This document shows positions 25,790 to 34,578 of a stretch of DNA of 61,469 bases, piece after piece; position 1 is the stretch's first letter, and every line of letters begins with the position of its first letter. The stretch comes from JAURVT01 sp049059935 (GTDB taxonomy: Bacteria; Actinomycetota; Actinomycetes; Propionibacteriales; Nocardioidaceae), in NCBI RefSeq assembly GCF_049059935.1, contig NZ_JBMGQR010000020.1, forward strand, positions 1-61,469. The letters are read 5' to 3'. A program made the translations under genes and the position numbers. A model generated the notes under the pieces. That model saw only the letters and a program-made list of their open reading frames with translations. It was not told where the DNA came from and made no database searches.

Positions 25790-26980
25790 GTGGCCGAGAT
25801 CAACCTCCGCAACGTCGTCAAGCGGTACCCCGACGGCGCCCTCGCGGTCGACAACCTGAACCTGGACATCGCCGACGGCGAGTTCATCATCCTCGTGGGC
25901 CCGTCCGGCTGCGGGAAGTCCACCACCCTCAACATGGTCGCCGGCCTGGAGGACATCACCACCGGCGAGCTGATCATCGACGGCAAGGTGGTCAACGACA
26001 AGGCACCCAAGGACCGCGACATCGCCATGGTGTTCCAGTCCTACGCGCTCTACCCGCACATGACCGTCGGCGAGAACATGGCGTTCCCGCTCACGCTCGC
26101 CGGCGTCGACAAGGGCACGATCAAGAAGAAGGTCGACGAGGCCGCCCAGCTGCTCGAGCTCACCCAGCACCTGGACCGCAAGCCGGCCAACCTGTCGGGC
26201 GGCCAGCGTCAGCGCGTCGCGATGGGACGCGCGATCGTCCGCAGCCCGAAGGCCTTCCTGATGGACGAGCCGCTGTCGAACCTCGACGCCAAGCTGCGCG
26301 TGCAGATGCGCACCCAGGTCTCGCGCATCCAGAAGACGCTGGGCACCACCACGCTCTACGTCACCCACGACCAGACCGAGGCCATGACGCTCGGCGACCG
26401 CGTCGTGGTCATGCGCGGCGGCATCGTGCAGCAGGTGGGCTCGCCCACCGAGCTCTACGACCACCCGCGCAACCTCTTCGTGGCCGGGTTCATCGGCAGC
26501 CCGTCGATGAACTTCCTGCCCGCCGAGGTCAAGGGCGACCACCTCGTCAGCGCGCTCGGCGAGGCGCTCATGCCCGACCACGTGCGCCAGGCGGTGCACG
26601 GCCAGGCGTCGGGCAGCGGCGTCGTCCTCGGCCTGCGTCCCGAGCACTTCGAGGACGCCCGGCTGGTGCCCGACAAGCCCGGTGCGACCTTCCAGGCGCA
26701 GATCGACATCGTCGAGTCGATGGGCTCGGACATCTACGCCTACTTCTCGGTGGCCGGCCACAAGGGCGCGCAGTCCGCCGAGCTGGACGAGATCGCCCGC
26801 GACGCCGGCCAGGACATGTCGGCGATGGGTGACGAGGTCACGGCCCGTCTGGACGCCGGCGCGCGCGTGCAGTCCGGCGCCCCGGCCACGCTCTGGTACG
26901 ACACGTCCAAGCTGCACGTCTTCGACGCCGAGACGGGCGCGAACCTCACGCTCGGCGCGGGGGCGCACAGCGCGGTCTGA
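25790..26980 (+). CDS. sugC: Sugar ABC transporter ATPase, SugC-like
   Basis: The 396-residue product starts at GTG 25790. Nucleotide-binding motifs are complete: Walker A GPSGCGKST (37-45), Q-loop VFQSYALYPH, signature LSGGQRQR (near 135) and Walker B FLMDEPLSNLD. After about residue 235 comes an MalK-type OB-fold regulatory domain (GLRPEHFEDA). It powers the LpqY-SugAB importer and may serve other sugar permeases that lack their own ATPase. The gap after sugB is 42 nt. Confidence 0.94.
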   Translation: MAEINLRNVVKRYPDGALAVDNLNLDIADGEFIILVGPSGCGKSTTLNMVAGLEDITTGELIIDGKVVNDKAPKDRDIAMVFQSYALYPHMTVGENMAFPLTLAGVDKGTIKKKVDEAAQLLELTQHLDRKPANLSGGQRQRVAMGRAIVRSPKAFLMDEPLSNLDAKLRVQMRTQVSRIQKTLGTTTLYVTHDQTEAMTLGDRVVVMRGGIVQQVGSPTELYDHPRNLFVAGFIGSPSMNFLPAEVKGDHLVSALGEALMPDHVRQAVHGQASGSGVVLGLRPEHFEDARLVPDKPGATFQAQIDIVESMGSDIYAYFSVAGHKGAQSAELDEIARDAGQDMSAMGDEVTARLDAGARVQSGAPATLWYDTSKLHVFDAETGANLTLGAGAHSAV

Positions 26981-27007
26981 CCGCACTGCCTGGAGGGACC
27001 GGGGAGG

Positions 27008-27853
27008 TCATCGGCGCTGCTCGCGCAGCCGCCTGATGACCTCCTCGTTCCACACGTGGGCCCGGATCAGGTGGTACCGCTCCCCCGCCACCCGGATGTA
27101 GGCGTCGCCGTCGGTCTCGCGACGGTCGACCAGGTCGGCGTCGCGGATCAGCGCGATCGTGGGGCGGAACTCCTCGTCGAACCAGCGACGAGCGACGACG
27201 TCGCGGTCCAGGTAGGTCTGCTCGCGGTGCATGAGCCGGCACCCCCAGGCCTCGACCATCTCGGCCAGCAGCGCGCTGCGCACGGGCTCGGTGCACGCGA
27301 TCGCGTCCTGCTCCTCGGGCGGCAGGGGCACCCGCTGGTGGAGCAGCCGCCGGAAGTGCGTCGCCTCGACGTCGGTGCGTCCGTCCAGCCCGGCCGGATC
27401 GACCGTGGTCTCGATCTCGGTGACCTGGGCCTCGATGCTGTTCAGCCCCATGGCGCGGGCGACGGAGACGCGGTGGTGGCCGTCGCGCACGAAGTAGCTC
27501 GAGCCCACCTGGTAGACCTCGATCGGCGGGAACGCCTCCCCGCGACGGGCCGCCAGCGCCAGGCGCTCCCACCGCTGGCGGTGACGCCCGGAGGTGGGAC
27601 GGAAGCGGTGGTCGAACTCGCGCATCTTGTCGACCGAGCCGACGATCTTGTCGATGTCGATCACCTGGAAGCCGCGGTTGCGCGAGCTGCGGGTGCCCAG
27701 CGCGTCGACGATCTCGGTGAACGACAGCGGCTGGACGGCGACGTCGTCGTCGCGGCGGATCCAGGCGGCGAGCGCCGACATCACCTGCCGGCGACGGACC
27801 CGCAGGAAGTCGCTCTCGGCATCGGCCCGGGGCGAGCCGGTGTCGCGTGCCAC
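27008..27853 (-). CDS. ParB/sulfiredoxin-like nuclease-domain protein
   Basis: The 281-residue product most likely starts at GTG (27851-27853), with GAGG 6-9 nt upstream and 13 nt after the preceding stop; ATG (27779-27781) would give 257 residues. The centre holds the ParB-like core PPIEVYQVGSSYFVRDGHHR followed by VSVARAMG, with the conserved DGHHR. No helix-turn-helix of true ParB is evident, so it is not an obvious chromosome-segregation protein; this subgroup acts as nucleotide-binding or nuclease-like. It is encoded downstream of the metallophosphoesterase, probably co-transcribed. Confidence 0.78.
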   Translation of the reverse strand: MARDTGSPRADAESDFLRVRRRQVMSALAAWIRRDDDVAVQPLSFTEIVDALGTRSSRNRGFQVIDIDKIVGSVDKMREFDHRFRPTSGRHRQRWERLALAARRGEAFPPIEVYQVGSSYFVRDGHHRVSVARAMGLNSIEAQVTEIETTVDPAGLDGRTDVEATHFRRLLHQRVPLPPEEQDAIACTEPVRSALLAEMVEAWGCRLMHREQTYLDRDVVARRWFDEEFRPTIALIRDADLVDRRETDGDAYIRVAGERYHLIRAHVWNEEVIRRLREQRR

Positions 27854-27866
27854 GCCGACCTCGCCC

Positions 27867-28553
27867 TCAGCCGACCCGGACGGGCAGGCCCGCGGTGAGC
27901 GGCTCGATCTCCAGCACCCGGTAGGGGATGACGTTGCGCAGGGTCGTGCGGCCGAGCGTGCGGTCGGGCATCGTCCGCCCGTACGGGTGGATGTGCCCGT
28001 GCAGGTGCCAGGTGGGCTGCACCTCCAGCAGGAACGGGACGAGCGCCTCGATGCCGACGTGCGGGCCGTCGTCGCCGTCGCCCAGGCCGAGCGGCGGCGC
28101 GTGCGTGACGAGCAGGTCGAGGCCACCGGGGCTGCGGCGGTCGTGACGTCGCACGCGGCGCGCCAGGCGTCGCAGCCTGCCGCGGTACTCGCGCTGGCTG
28201 TACTGGTGCGGGCCGGGGCGGTAGCGGACGCAGCCGCCGAGACCGGCGATCCGCAGGCCGGCGAGGTCGGCGACGTGGCCGTCGAGGTGGGTGACGCCGT
28301 GGGGTCGAGGGGCGTCGCACGGCAGGCCTGCGACGGTGTGCAGCCCGCTGCGCGAGACGCGGCTCGTGGCCACCTCGGGGTCGTGGTTGCCCGGCACGAA
28401 CACCACCGGGACGTCGACGCTGGAGGCGATGAACTCGACGTAGTCCCAGGGCAGGTCACCGGCCGCGACGACGAGGTCGGGCGCGACGTCGCGGGCCTTG
28501 GACCGCCAGAAGGACTCGACGGTCTCGTCGGCGACGGCGAGCACACGGACCAT
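27867..28553 (-). CDS. Calcineurin-like metallophosphoesterase
   Basis: The 228-residue product starts at ATG (28551-28553). The two-metal phosphoesterase motifs can be followed: VLAVADETVESFW (the first motif, usually D-x-H, keeps Asp but reads DET), VVAAGDLPWDYVE (GD), VPGNHDPEV (GNHD), VTHAPPLG and LHGHIHPYGR. The altered first motif occurs in an actinobacterial subgroup, as far as I recall. The substrate is unknown; nucleotides or phosphodiesters are plausible. The ParB-like gene follows 13 nt downstream. Confidence 0.88.
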   Translation of the reverse strand: MVRVLAVADETVESFWRSKARDVAPDLVVAAGDLPWDYVEFIASSVDVPVVFVPGNHDPEVATSRVSRSGLHTVAGLPCDAPRPHGVTHLDGHVADLAGLRIAGLGGCVRYRPGPHQYSQREYRGRLRRLARRVRRHDRRSPGGLDLLVTHAPPLGLGDGDDGPHVGIEALVPFLLEVQPTWHLHGHIHPYGRTMPDRTLGRTTLRNVIPYRVLEIEPLTAGLPVRVG

Positions 28554-28590
28554 GCGCCCCACTGTAGTGGCGCGCGTCACAGCCCGACGC

Positions 28591-30975
28591 CTAGACCGTG
28601 CGGGCGGTGACCACCTCGAGCACGGCGGTCTCGAGCGCCCGTCCGAGGTCCATCGCCGACAGCGTGGCCACACGGGTGGCGAGCGGCAGGTCGGACGTCG
28701 CGACGGCGCGCACCTGCTCCTTGAGGTCGAACTCGATCTGGGCGCGGTCGAGCAGACCGAACAGGCGCGCGGCCACGTCGTCCTCCCCCAGGGACGGGTC
28801 GGGGCCGAGGCGGACGGTGAAGGCGGCGTCCGACGCCACGGGGCCGACCTCGACGCTCGTGCCCCGGGCGTGGTGCGCGACGACGGCGTCCACCCCGGCG
28901 CCGTCGACCTCGACGACCGGCTCGACCGCGGCGTCGAGGCGCAGGAACGTCACCGTCCAGCCGCGCTCGGACGGTGCGCACGAGCGGTCGCCGGTCGACG
29001 GACCGACGCTGAGCACGCCGGACTTCTGGTCGAGCGAGATCGGGGTGAGCAGTCGCTGCGCGGGGGTGCGGCCGTCGTCCTCGACCAGCTCGAAGGCACC
29101 GTCGGCGCCGACGACCACCAGCACCTCGAAGGACGCCGGGTTGTCCGTGCCGTTGCCGGGCGACCCGGCCCCGTCGAGCGGGACGATCGCGCCGGGCGCG
29201 GCGAGGACGGGGATGGCGTCGGGTCCACGGTGCAGGACGACCTCGCGGTCGCCGTCGTAGACCTGCCCGCCGAGGACGTCGACCCAGGTGCCGGACGGCA
29301 GCCACGCCCGCACCGAGCCGGTCTGCGTGCGCACGTCGTGCTTGCTCGTGATCGGCGCGACCAGCAGCTCGGTGCCGAAGGCGAACTGGTTGGGCACCTC
29401 GTACGCGGCGTCGACCGCCGGGTGCAGGTGGTACATCGGCTCGACGATCGCGCGCCCCTGGCCGGCGGCGCGGTGGTTCATCGTGTGCAGGTACGGCACC
29501 AGGCGGTGGCGGAGCCGCAGGGCCTGGCTCATCGCCTCGCGCGCCACCGGCCCGAAGCGCCACGGCTCCTTGGTGTTGAACGGGTTGGAGCCCGAGTGCA
29601 GTCGCAGCACCGGCGAGAACACGCCCAGCTGCACCCAGCGCGCGGCGAGCTCGTCGTCCTTGTACCCGTGGAAGTGGCCGCCGACGTCGTGGCTCCACCA
29701 CCCGTAGCCGATGTTGGTCGCCGTCGCGGTGAACTCGGGCTGGAAGTCCAGGGACTCCCACGACACGACCGTGTCGCCGGAGAACCCGACCGGGTAGCGG
29801 TGGCTGCCGGGGCCGGCGTAGCGCGAGAACGTCAGCGGACGGCGTCCGTCGCGGGCGCTGTCGAGGAAGTGGAAGTGGTTGAGCACCCACAGCGGGTCGA
29901 TCCCGGGCACCTTGGAGTACGGACCGGACTGCCAGTCGATCCACCAGAAGTCGACGCCCTCGTCCTCCAGCCGGCGGTGCAGCACGTCGAAGAAGGCGGC
30001 GAGGAACTCGCGGTCGGTGACGTCGAACGCGATCGGCTCGCCACTCGCGGCGTCGCGTCCCAGTGCCTCGCACATCGCGGCGTACGCGTCCTCGTAGGAG
30101 CGGACGCCGTCGGCGGGGTGGACGTTGAGCGTCACCCGCAGCCCACGGGCGTGCAGGAAGGCCAGGAACTCCTCGGGGTCGGGGAAGAGCTCGCGGTTCC
30201 AGGTGTAGCCCGTCCAGCCGCTGCCGTGGACGGGGTCGACGTCGACCAGGTGCCAGTCCATGTCGACCACGGAGACCGAGAACGGCAGCCCCTCGGCCTC
30301 GAACCGGCCGATCAGCTCGCGGTACTCGGCCTCGGTGTACGCGTGGTAGCGGCTCCACCAGTTGCCGAGCGCGAACCGCGGCAGCAGCGGCGGCAGGCCC
30401 GACACCGCGTGGAAGGCGTCGAGCGCCCCGCGGTGGTCCAGGCCGTAGGCGAAGACGTAGAGGTCGTCGCGGCTGCCGTCGCGCGGCGCCACCCAGCCGT
30501 CGTCGGCGAGCAGCATGGACGAGGAGTCGTCGATGAGCGAGAAGCCCCAGCGCGACACCACGCCGGGCTCGAGCGGGATGCGGCCGTCGGCCTCGTCGAG
30601 CGTGCGGGCGGTGCCGCGCAGGTCGCGCGTGGGCTGCCCGTGGCGCCACACCGAGTGGTAGTTGCTGACGTCTCCGCGCACCTGCAGCGAAAGCCCGCTG
30701 GTCGAGAACGGACGGCCGTCGTAGCTGAGCCGGAAGCGGTCGGTGACCACCTCGACACCGTCGCCGACCCGCGTCACGGTGAAGTCGGGGACGGGCAGGT
30801 CGCGGACGATCGCGAACGTGGAGGCACGGTCCTCGAAGACGCCGTCGTCGGCGTGCTCGAGCCGCACCAGCCCGTCGGTGAGCACCGTGATGCGCCAGTC
30901 GGGGCCCTGCACGGTGGCGGCCTCCGCGGCGACGGGGCGGGTGTCGAGGCAGGGCAGCGGACGCGGCGTCGTCAT
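28591..30975 (-). CDS. Glycoside hydrolase family 31 (alpha-glucosidase/alpha-xylosidase type)
   Basis: The 794-residue product starts at ATG (30973-30975); the open frame extends a further 32 codons that show no family similarity. It is cytoplasmic (no signal peptide). The GH31 catalytic region is clear: the nucleophile Asp347 in FWWIDWQSGP, then SRYAGPGSHRYPVGFSGD with the acid/base Asp, and YGWWSHDVGG. It would hydrolyse alpha-linked di- or oligosaccharides. It follows the MFS gene by 11 nt, so the two likely form a carrier-hydrolase pair. The nearby trehalose importer does not prove a shared substrate. Confidence 0.92.
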   Translation of the reverse strand: MTTPRPLPCLDTRPVAAEAATVQGPDWRITVLTDGLVRLEHADDGVFEDRASTFAIVRDLPVPDFTVTRVGDGVEVVTDRFRLSYDGRPFSTSGLSLQVRGDVSNYHSVWRHGQPTRDLRGTARTLDEADGRIPLEPGVVSRWGFSLIDDSSSMLLADDGWVAPRDGSRDDLYVFAYGLDHRGALDAFHAVSGLPPLLPRFALGNWWSRYHAYTEAEYRELIGRFEAEGLPFSVSVVDMDWHLVDVDPVHGSGWTGYTWNRELFPDPEEFLAFLHARGLRVTLNVHPADGVRSYEDAYAAMCEALGRDAASGEPIAFDVTDREFLAAFFDVLHRRLEDEGVDFWWIDWQSGPYSKVPGIDPLWVLNHFHFLDSARDGRRPLTFSRYAGPGSHRYPVGFSGDTVVSWESLDFQPEFTATATNIGYGWWSHDVGGHFHGYKDDELAARWVQLGVFSPVLRLHSGSNPFNTKEPWRFGPVAREAMSQALRLRHRLVPYLHTMNHRAAGQGRAIVEPMYHLHPAVDAAYEVPNQFAFGTELLVAPITSKHDVRTQTGSVRAWLPSGTWVDVLGGQVYDGDREVVLHRGPDAIPVLAAPGAIVPLDGAGSPGNGTDNPASFEVLVVVGADGAFELVEDDGRTPAQRLLTPISLDQKSGVLSVGPSTGDRSCAPSERGWTVTFLRLDAAVEPVVEVDGAGVDAVVAHHARGTSVEVGPVASDAAFTVRLGPDPSLGEDDVAARLFGLLDRAQIEFDLKEQVRAVATSDLPLATRVATLSAMDLGRALETAVLEVVTARTV

Positions 30976-30986
30976 GGTCACAGACG

Positions 30987-32276
30987 CTATCGCGGGGGCT
31001 CCACCACCGGAACGGTCGCGGGCGGCCCCGTCCGGCGGACGGCGAGCGAGACGAACGCCGCCACCGCGCACAGCCCGGCCGCGCCGAACCAGGCGAAGGT
31101 GTACTCCCCCGTGGCGTCACGGACGACGCCCGCCACCACCGACGCGACCGCGGCGCCCACCTGGTGCGAGGCGAACACCCAGCCGAAGACCACCGTCCCG
31201 GACTCCCCGAACGCCTCGCGGCACAGGGCGGCCGTCGGCGGCACCGTCGCCACCCAGTCGAGCCCGTAGATGACGACGAAGACCACGATGCTCGGACGGA
31301 TCACGTCCGACAGCAGGAACGGCAGCACGGCCAGCCCGACGCCGCGGAAGACGTAGTAGCCGACGAGCAGGTAGCGCGGGTCGATGCGGTCGGTGAGGGC
31401 GCCGGACGCGATGGTGCCGACGATGTCGAAGATCCCGACGACGGCGAGCAGACCCGCGGCCGTCGTCTGCGGCATCCCGTGGTCGTGCGCCGAGGGGATG
31501 AAGTGGGTGCCGACCAGCCCGTTGGTGGTGGCGCCGCAGATCGCGAAGCCGATCGCCAGCGCCCAGAACGTCTTCGTACGACTGGCCTCGCGCAGCGCGC
31601 GGATCGCGCGCCGGGCCGCGCCGGACGGGTCGGGCGGCGGCGGGTCGGGCACGTCCTCGTCGGCGCCGTACGGCCGCAGCCCCAGGTCCTGGGGACGGTC
31701 GCGCATCACCAGCAGCACGAGCGGGACGACGGCCAGCGCCGCGACGGCGACCGTCAGCGACGCGCCCCGCCACCCGACCGTGTCGGCCAGCACCGCCATC
31801 ACCGGCAGGAAGACCAGCTGGCCGGTCGCGCCGGCGGCGGTCAGGATGCCCATCACCAGCCCGCGCCTCTGCGCGAACCAGCGGTTGGCGATCGTCGCGG
31901 CGAACACCAGGGCCATCGACCCGGTGCCCAGCCCGATCAGCACGCCCCATAGCAGGAGCAGCTGCCAGGCGGCGGTCATCCACACCGTCAGCCCGCTGCC
32001 GAGCGCGACGAGCACCAGCGCCGTCGACGCCACCCTCCGCACCCCGAACCGGTCCATCAGCGCCGCCGCGAACGGGGCGGTGAGGCCGTAGAGCACGAGG
32101 TTGAGGCCGACGGCCGTCGACATCAGCGACGTCGACCACCCGAACTCCTCGTGCAGCGGCACGATCAGCACGCCCGGCGCGGCCCGGAACCCGGCAGCCC
32201 CCAGCAGCGCCACGAACGCCACCGTGGCCACGGCCCACGCCGGGTGGATCCTCGTGCGCGGGACGGTGGTGGTCAC
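30987..32276 (-). CDS. Major facilitator superfamily transporter
   Basis: The 429-residue product starts at ATG (32274-32276). It has 12 hydrophobic segments with a central loop rich in Pro, Asp and Arg (residues about 200-225). The MFS loop motif MDRFGVRRVAS and, in the second half, TDRIDPRYLL are visible. The pattern resembles monocarboxylate/oxalate-formate type carriers, such as the APGVLIVPLHEEFGWS start. Substrate unknown; the adjacent GH31 gene suggests that a sugar or a sugar derivative is possible. Confidence 0.88.
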   Translation of the reverse strand: MTTTVPRTRIHPAWAVATVAFVALLGAAGFRAAPGVLIVPLHEEFGWSTSLMSTAVGLNLVLYGLTAPFAAALMDRFGVRRVASTALVLVALGSGLTVWMTAAWQLLLLWGVLIGLGTGSMALVFAATIANRWFAQRRGLVMGILTAAGATGQLVFLPVMAVLADTVGWRGASLTVAVAALAVVPLVLLVMRDRPQDLGLRPYGADEDVPDPPPPDPSGAARRAIRALREASRTKTFWALAIGFAICGATTNGLVGTHFIPSAHDHGMPQTTAAGLLAVVGIFDIVGTIASGALTDRIDPRYLLVGYYVFRGVGLAVLPFLLSDVIRPSIVVFVVIYGLDWVATVPPTAALCREAFGESGTVVFGWVFASHQVGAAVASVVAGVVRDATGEYTFAWFGAAGLCAVAAFVSLAVRRTGPPATVPVVEPPR

Positions 32277-32331
32277 GGGGGGAATCTACGCGCGATCGGC
32301 GGCCCCCGGCGGGGCGTCCTAGCGTCTGGCC

Positions 32332-32535
32332 ATGTCGATCTCCAAGGGTGACACCGTCAGCTGGAACACCGAGCAGGGCAAGACCCACGGCAAGGCCGTG
32401 GAGAAGAAGACCAAGGAGTTCCAGCTCAAGAAGCAGACCTTCAAGGCCAGCGACGACGAGCCGTTCTGGATCGTCGAGTCCGACAAGACCGGCGCCCAGG
32501 CCGCGCACAAGGAGTCGACCCTCGAGAAGGGCTGA
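32332..32535 (+). CDS. DUF2945 / TUDOR-like small protein
   Basis: The 67-residue product starts at ATG 32332. It matches the small DUF2945 (hypervirulence-associated, TUDOR-like) family: GDTVSWNTEQGKTHGKAVEK at the start, then a charged KKTKEFQLKKQTFKASD stretch and HKESTLEKG at the end. These are single SH3-like beta-barrels. The function is unknown. It is divergent from the MFS gene. Confidence 0.85.
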   Translation: MSISKGDTVSWNTEQGKTHGKAVEKKTKEFQLKKQTFKASDDEPFWIVESDKTGAQAAHKESTLEKG

Positions 32536-32558
32536 GGCGTCCGGGCGGCCTCACGGGT

Positions 32559-32621
32559 CGTCGAGGTCCGAGTTCTGCAACGCTCGGGACGCCCATGCGT
32601 TGCACAGGTCGGACCTCGACG
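32559..32621. repeat. Nested long palindrome next to tRNA-Met
   Basis: A perfect 13-bp outer repeat (CGTCGAGGTCCGA at 32559-32571, complement at 32609-32621) encloses a perfect 8-bp inner repeat (TGCAACGC at 32576-32583, complement at 32597-32604). The two stems are separated by 4-nt internal arms on each side, with a 13-nt apical loop. The whole element is 63 bp and lies 23 bp after the DUF2945 stop and 5 bp before the 3' end of the tRNA gene. It could terminate transcription or be a mobile palindromic repeat. Confidence 0.7.
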
Positions 32622-32626
32622 GTCGG

Positions 32627-32700
32627 TGCGGCGGGTGGGGCTCGAACCCACGACCCAGGGATTATGAGTCCCCTGCTCTGACCAGCTGAGCTACCGCCAC
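32627..32700 (-). tRNA. Elongator tRNA-Met (anticodon CAT)
   Basis: On the minus strand the gene folds as a cloverleaf: acceptor GTGGCGG with CCGCCGC, D-arm AGCTCAGCTGG, anticodon loop CTCATAA (anticodon CAT), T-arm GTGGG-TTCGAGC-CCCAC, discriminator A. CTCATAATC with no initiator C-A start mismatch argues for elongator Met instead of fMet; a lysidine Ile-2 tRNA cannot be fully excluded. CCA is not encoded. Confidence 0.93.
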
Positions 32701-32858
32701 GTGGGGTCACGATCCTTTCACAGACGGCGCGGTGTGACCCCGGGCCGTGCCATGATCCGGCTGTGTTCCAGACGGGGGAACGTCGGTGCTTCGCGCGCCG
32801 ACGCGGCCCGTCGTCCACGGCGGCGCCACGGCACCGCCTCCTTCACACCGGAGGTCAC

Positions 32859-33260
32859 ATGACCGAGCGTCCCCAGGGGCGTCGACGACGGGCGTCGCGC
32901 GACGTCGCGCTGTCCGCGAGCTTCCTGCTGCTCGCCGCCGGGCTGGCCGCGTGCGGTGGCTCGAACGAGGACTACCAGGCCGTCTGCGTCAACCCCGACA
33001 ACCAGGAGCGCGTCGACGACGACTACTGCGACGACGACTCCAACAGCGGCGGGTACCTGGGCTTCGTGCCGGTCCCCTACTACTTCGGGTCGGGCTTCAA
33101 CGGCCGCTACCCCGGCGTCGGCGACCGCGTCAGCGGCGGCACCACGACCGTGCCGGCCGGCGCCACCGTCGGCCGCGGCAAGGTCGCCAAGTCCGGCGGC
33201 ACCGGGGCAAAGGCGATCCGCGGCGGCGGCTTTGGCGGCGGCTTCAAGGCCTCGGGCTGA
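32859..33260 (+). CDS. Glycine-rich lipoprotein (YgiB/DUF1190-like position)
   Basis: The 133-residue product starts at ATG 32859, which has an ideal GGAGGT ribosome site, in preference to an in-frame start 32 codons earlier. Residues 17-31 are a signal peptide ending in the lipobox LAAC (lipidated Cys32). After it comes a region with VCVNPDNQERVDDDYCDDD, an aromatic stretch PVPYYFGSG, and a Gly-rich tail RGGGFGGGFKASG. In E. coli the same partner of the glutathionylspermidine-synthase-like YgiC is the small YgiB/DUF1190 protein with a comparable RGGFG ending. I place it in that functional slot by context, not by proven homology. It is followed 7 nt later by the ATP-grasp gene. Confidence 0.75.
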   Translation: MTERPQGRRRRASRDVALSASFLLLAAGLAACGGSNEDYQAVCVNPDNQERVDDDYCDDDSNSGGYLGFVPVPYYFGSGFNGRYPGVGDRVSGGTTTVPAGATVGRGKVAKSGGTGAKAIRGGGFGGGFKASG

Positions 33261-33267
33261 GGCGCCG

Positions 33268-34578
33268 GTGTACCGCGAACAGGTCCCACCGCGTCGCGGC
33301 TGGGAGGACAAGGTGCGCGCGCTCGGGCTCGGCTGGCCCACCACCGACCTGCCGGGCGGCGGCACCGTCCCGTACTGGAACGAGGCGGCCCGCTACGAGG
33401 TGACCGAGGCCCAGGTCGACGTCGTCTGGGACGCCACCGAGGCCCTGCACGAGATGTGCCTGGCCGTGGTGCCCGACCTCTGCAGCGGCCGCTACGGCGA
33501 CCTCGGGCTGCCCGAGGGCACCCTCGACCTCGCGCTCGCCTCGTTCGAGGCCGAGCCCCCGAGCGTCTACGGCCGCTTCGACCTCGTCTACGACGGCGGC
33601 ACCGAGGTCAAGATGCTCGAGTACAACGCCGACACCCCCACCGGCCTGGTGGAGTCCGCGGTCGTGCAGTGGCGTTGGCTCACCGACCCCGACGGCGGCC
33701 CCGGCGACTTCGACCAGTGGAACCGGCTGTGGGAGGCGCTGGTCGAGCGCTGGACGGCGCTGGTGCCCGAGCTGCCGTCGCGCCTGGTCCACATGATCGT
33801 CGCGCAGGGCGACGACACCGCCGAGGAGTGGATGACGGTCGAGGCGATGGCCGACACCGTCCGCCGGGCGGGCCTGCAGCCCAAGACCGTCTACCTGCAC
33901 CACGTGCACCTGGTGCGTGCGGGCATCCAGATGGCCGACGGCACCACGCTGACGCGCGACGTCCTCGTCGACGCCGACGACCTCATCATCGAGACCGCGT
34001 TCTGCCTGTACCCCTGGGAGAACATGGTCGCCGAGACGTACGGCGGGGCGCTCGCCCGCGCGGCCCGCAAGCGTCAGAAGGCCGGCATCGACGGCGACCC
34101 GATGAGCGCGATGGTCACCTGGATCGAGCCGCTCTGGAAGGTCGTCCTGTCGTCCAAGATGCTCAGCGTCGCCCTGTGGGACCGCTTCGGCGAGGACCCT
34201 GAGAAGGGCCGCTACCTGCTCCCGGCGTTCCGCGAGGAGACCGCCGCGCAGGTGCACCTGACCGACTGGGTGCGCAAGCCGCTGCACGGCCGCGAGGGCG
34301 ACAACATCGTCATCCACGCCCCCACCTACGGGCTCGACATCACCCAGCCCGGCGGCTACGGCGCCGAGGGGCACATCTGGCAGCAGTACTGGCCGCTGCC
34401 GGTCTTCACCGACCGCGACGAGCGCCGGCACCACCTCGTGCTCGGGTCGTGGGTCGTGGACGGCGAGCCCGCCGGGATGCTCTGCCGCGAGTCCGACGGT
34501 CCCGTCACCGACTACTACTCCCGCGTGGTGCCGCACATCATCACCGACCGCCTCAACCCCGAGGAGCGTCCGACGTGA
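33268..34578 (+). CDS. Glutathionylspermidine-synthase-like ATP-grasp ligase (YgiC/YjfC family)
   Basis: The 436-residue product starts at GTG 33268. It is the C-terminal ATP-grasp domain of glutathionylspermidine synthase without the N-terminal amidase. Visible pieces are MLEYNADTPTGLVES, WIEPLWKVVLSSKMLSVALW, VRKPLHGREGDNIVIHAP and the ending LGSWVVDGEPAGMLCRES. Such enzymes form an amide between a carboxyl group and an amine using ATP. Family members with this context have no settled substrate, and spermidine is not assured. It overlaps the potassium-channel gene by 4 nt and belongs to a four-gene set. Confidence 0.92.
   Translation: MYREQVPPRRGWEDKVRALGLGWPTTDLPGGGTVPYWNEAARYEVTEAQVDVVWDATEALHEMCLAVVPDLCSGRYGDLGLPEGTLDLALASFEAEPPSVYGRFDLVYDGGTEVKMLEYNADTPTGLVESAVVQWRWLTDPDGGPGDFDQWNRLWEALVERWTALVPELPSRLVHMIVAQGDDTAEEWMTVEAMADTVRRAGLQPKTVYLHHVHLVRAGIQMADGTTLTRDVLVDADDLIIETAFCLYPWENMVAETYGGALARAARKRQKAGIDGDPMSAMVTWIEPLWKVVLSSKMLSVALWDRFGEDPEKGRYLLPAFREETAAQVHLTDWVRKPLHGREGDNIVIHAPTYGLDITQPGGYGAEGHIWQQYWPLPVFTDRDERRHHLVLGSWVVDGEPAGMLCRESDGPVTDYYSRVVPHIITDRLNPEERPT

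Noticed and set aside
32627..32700. Considered as an integration (attB) hot spot with a nearby island
   Set aside because: The tRNA is intact, neighbouring genes are ordinary chromosomal genes and no integrase or duplicated tRNA end is seen.
32703..32741. Inverted repeat GGGGTCAC ... GTGACCCC upstream of tRNA-Met
   Set aside because: Only 8 bp with a 23-nt spacer; it could be a chance event in GC-rich sequence, so not listed as a feature.
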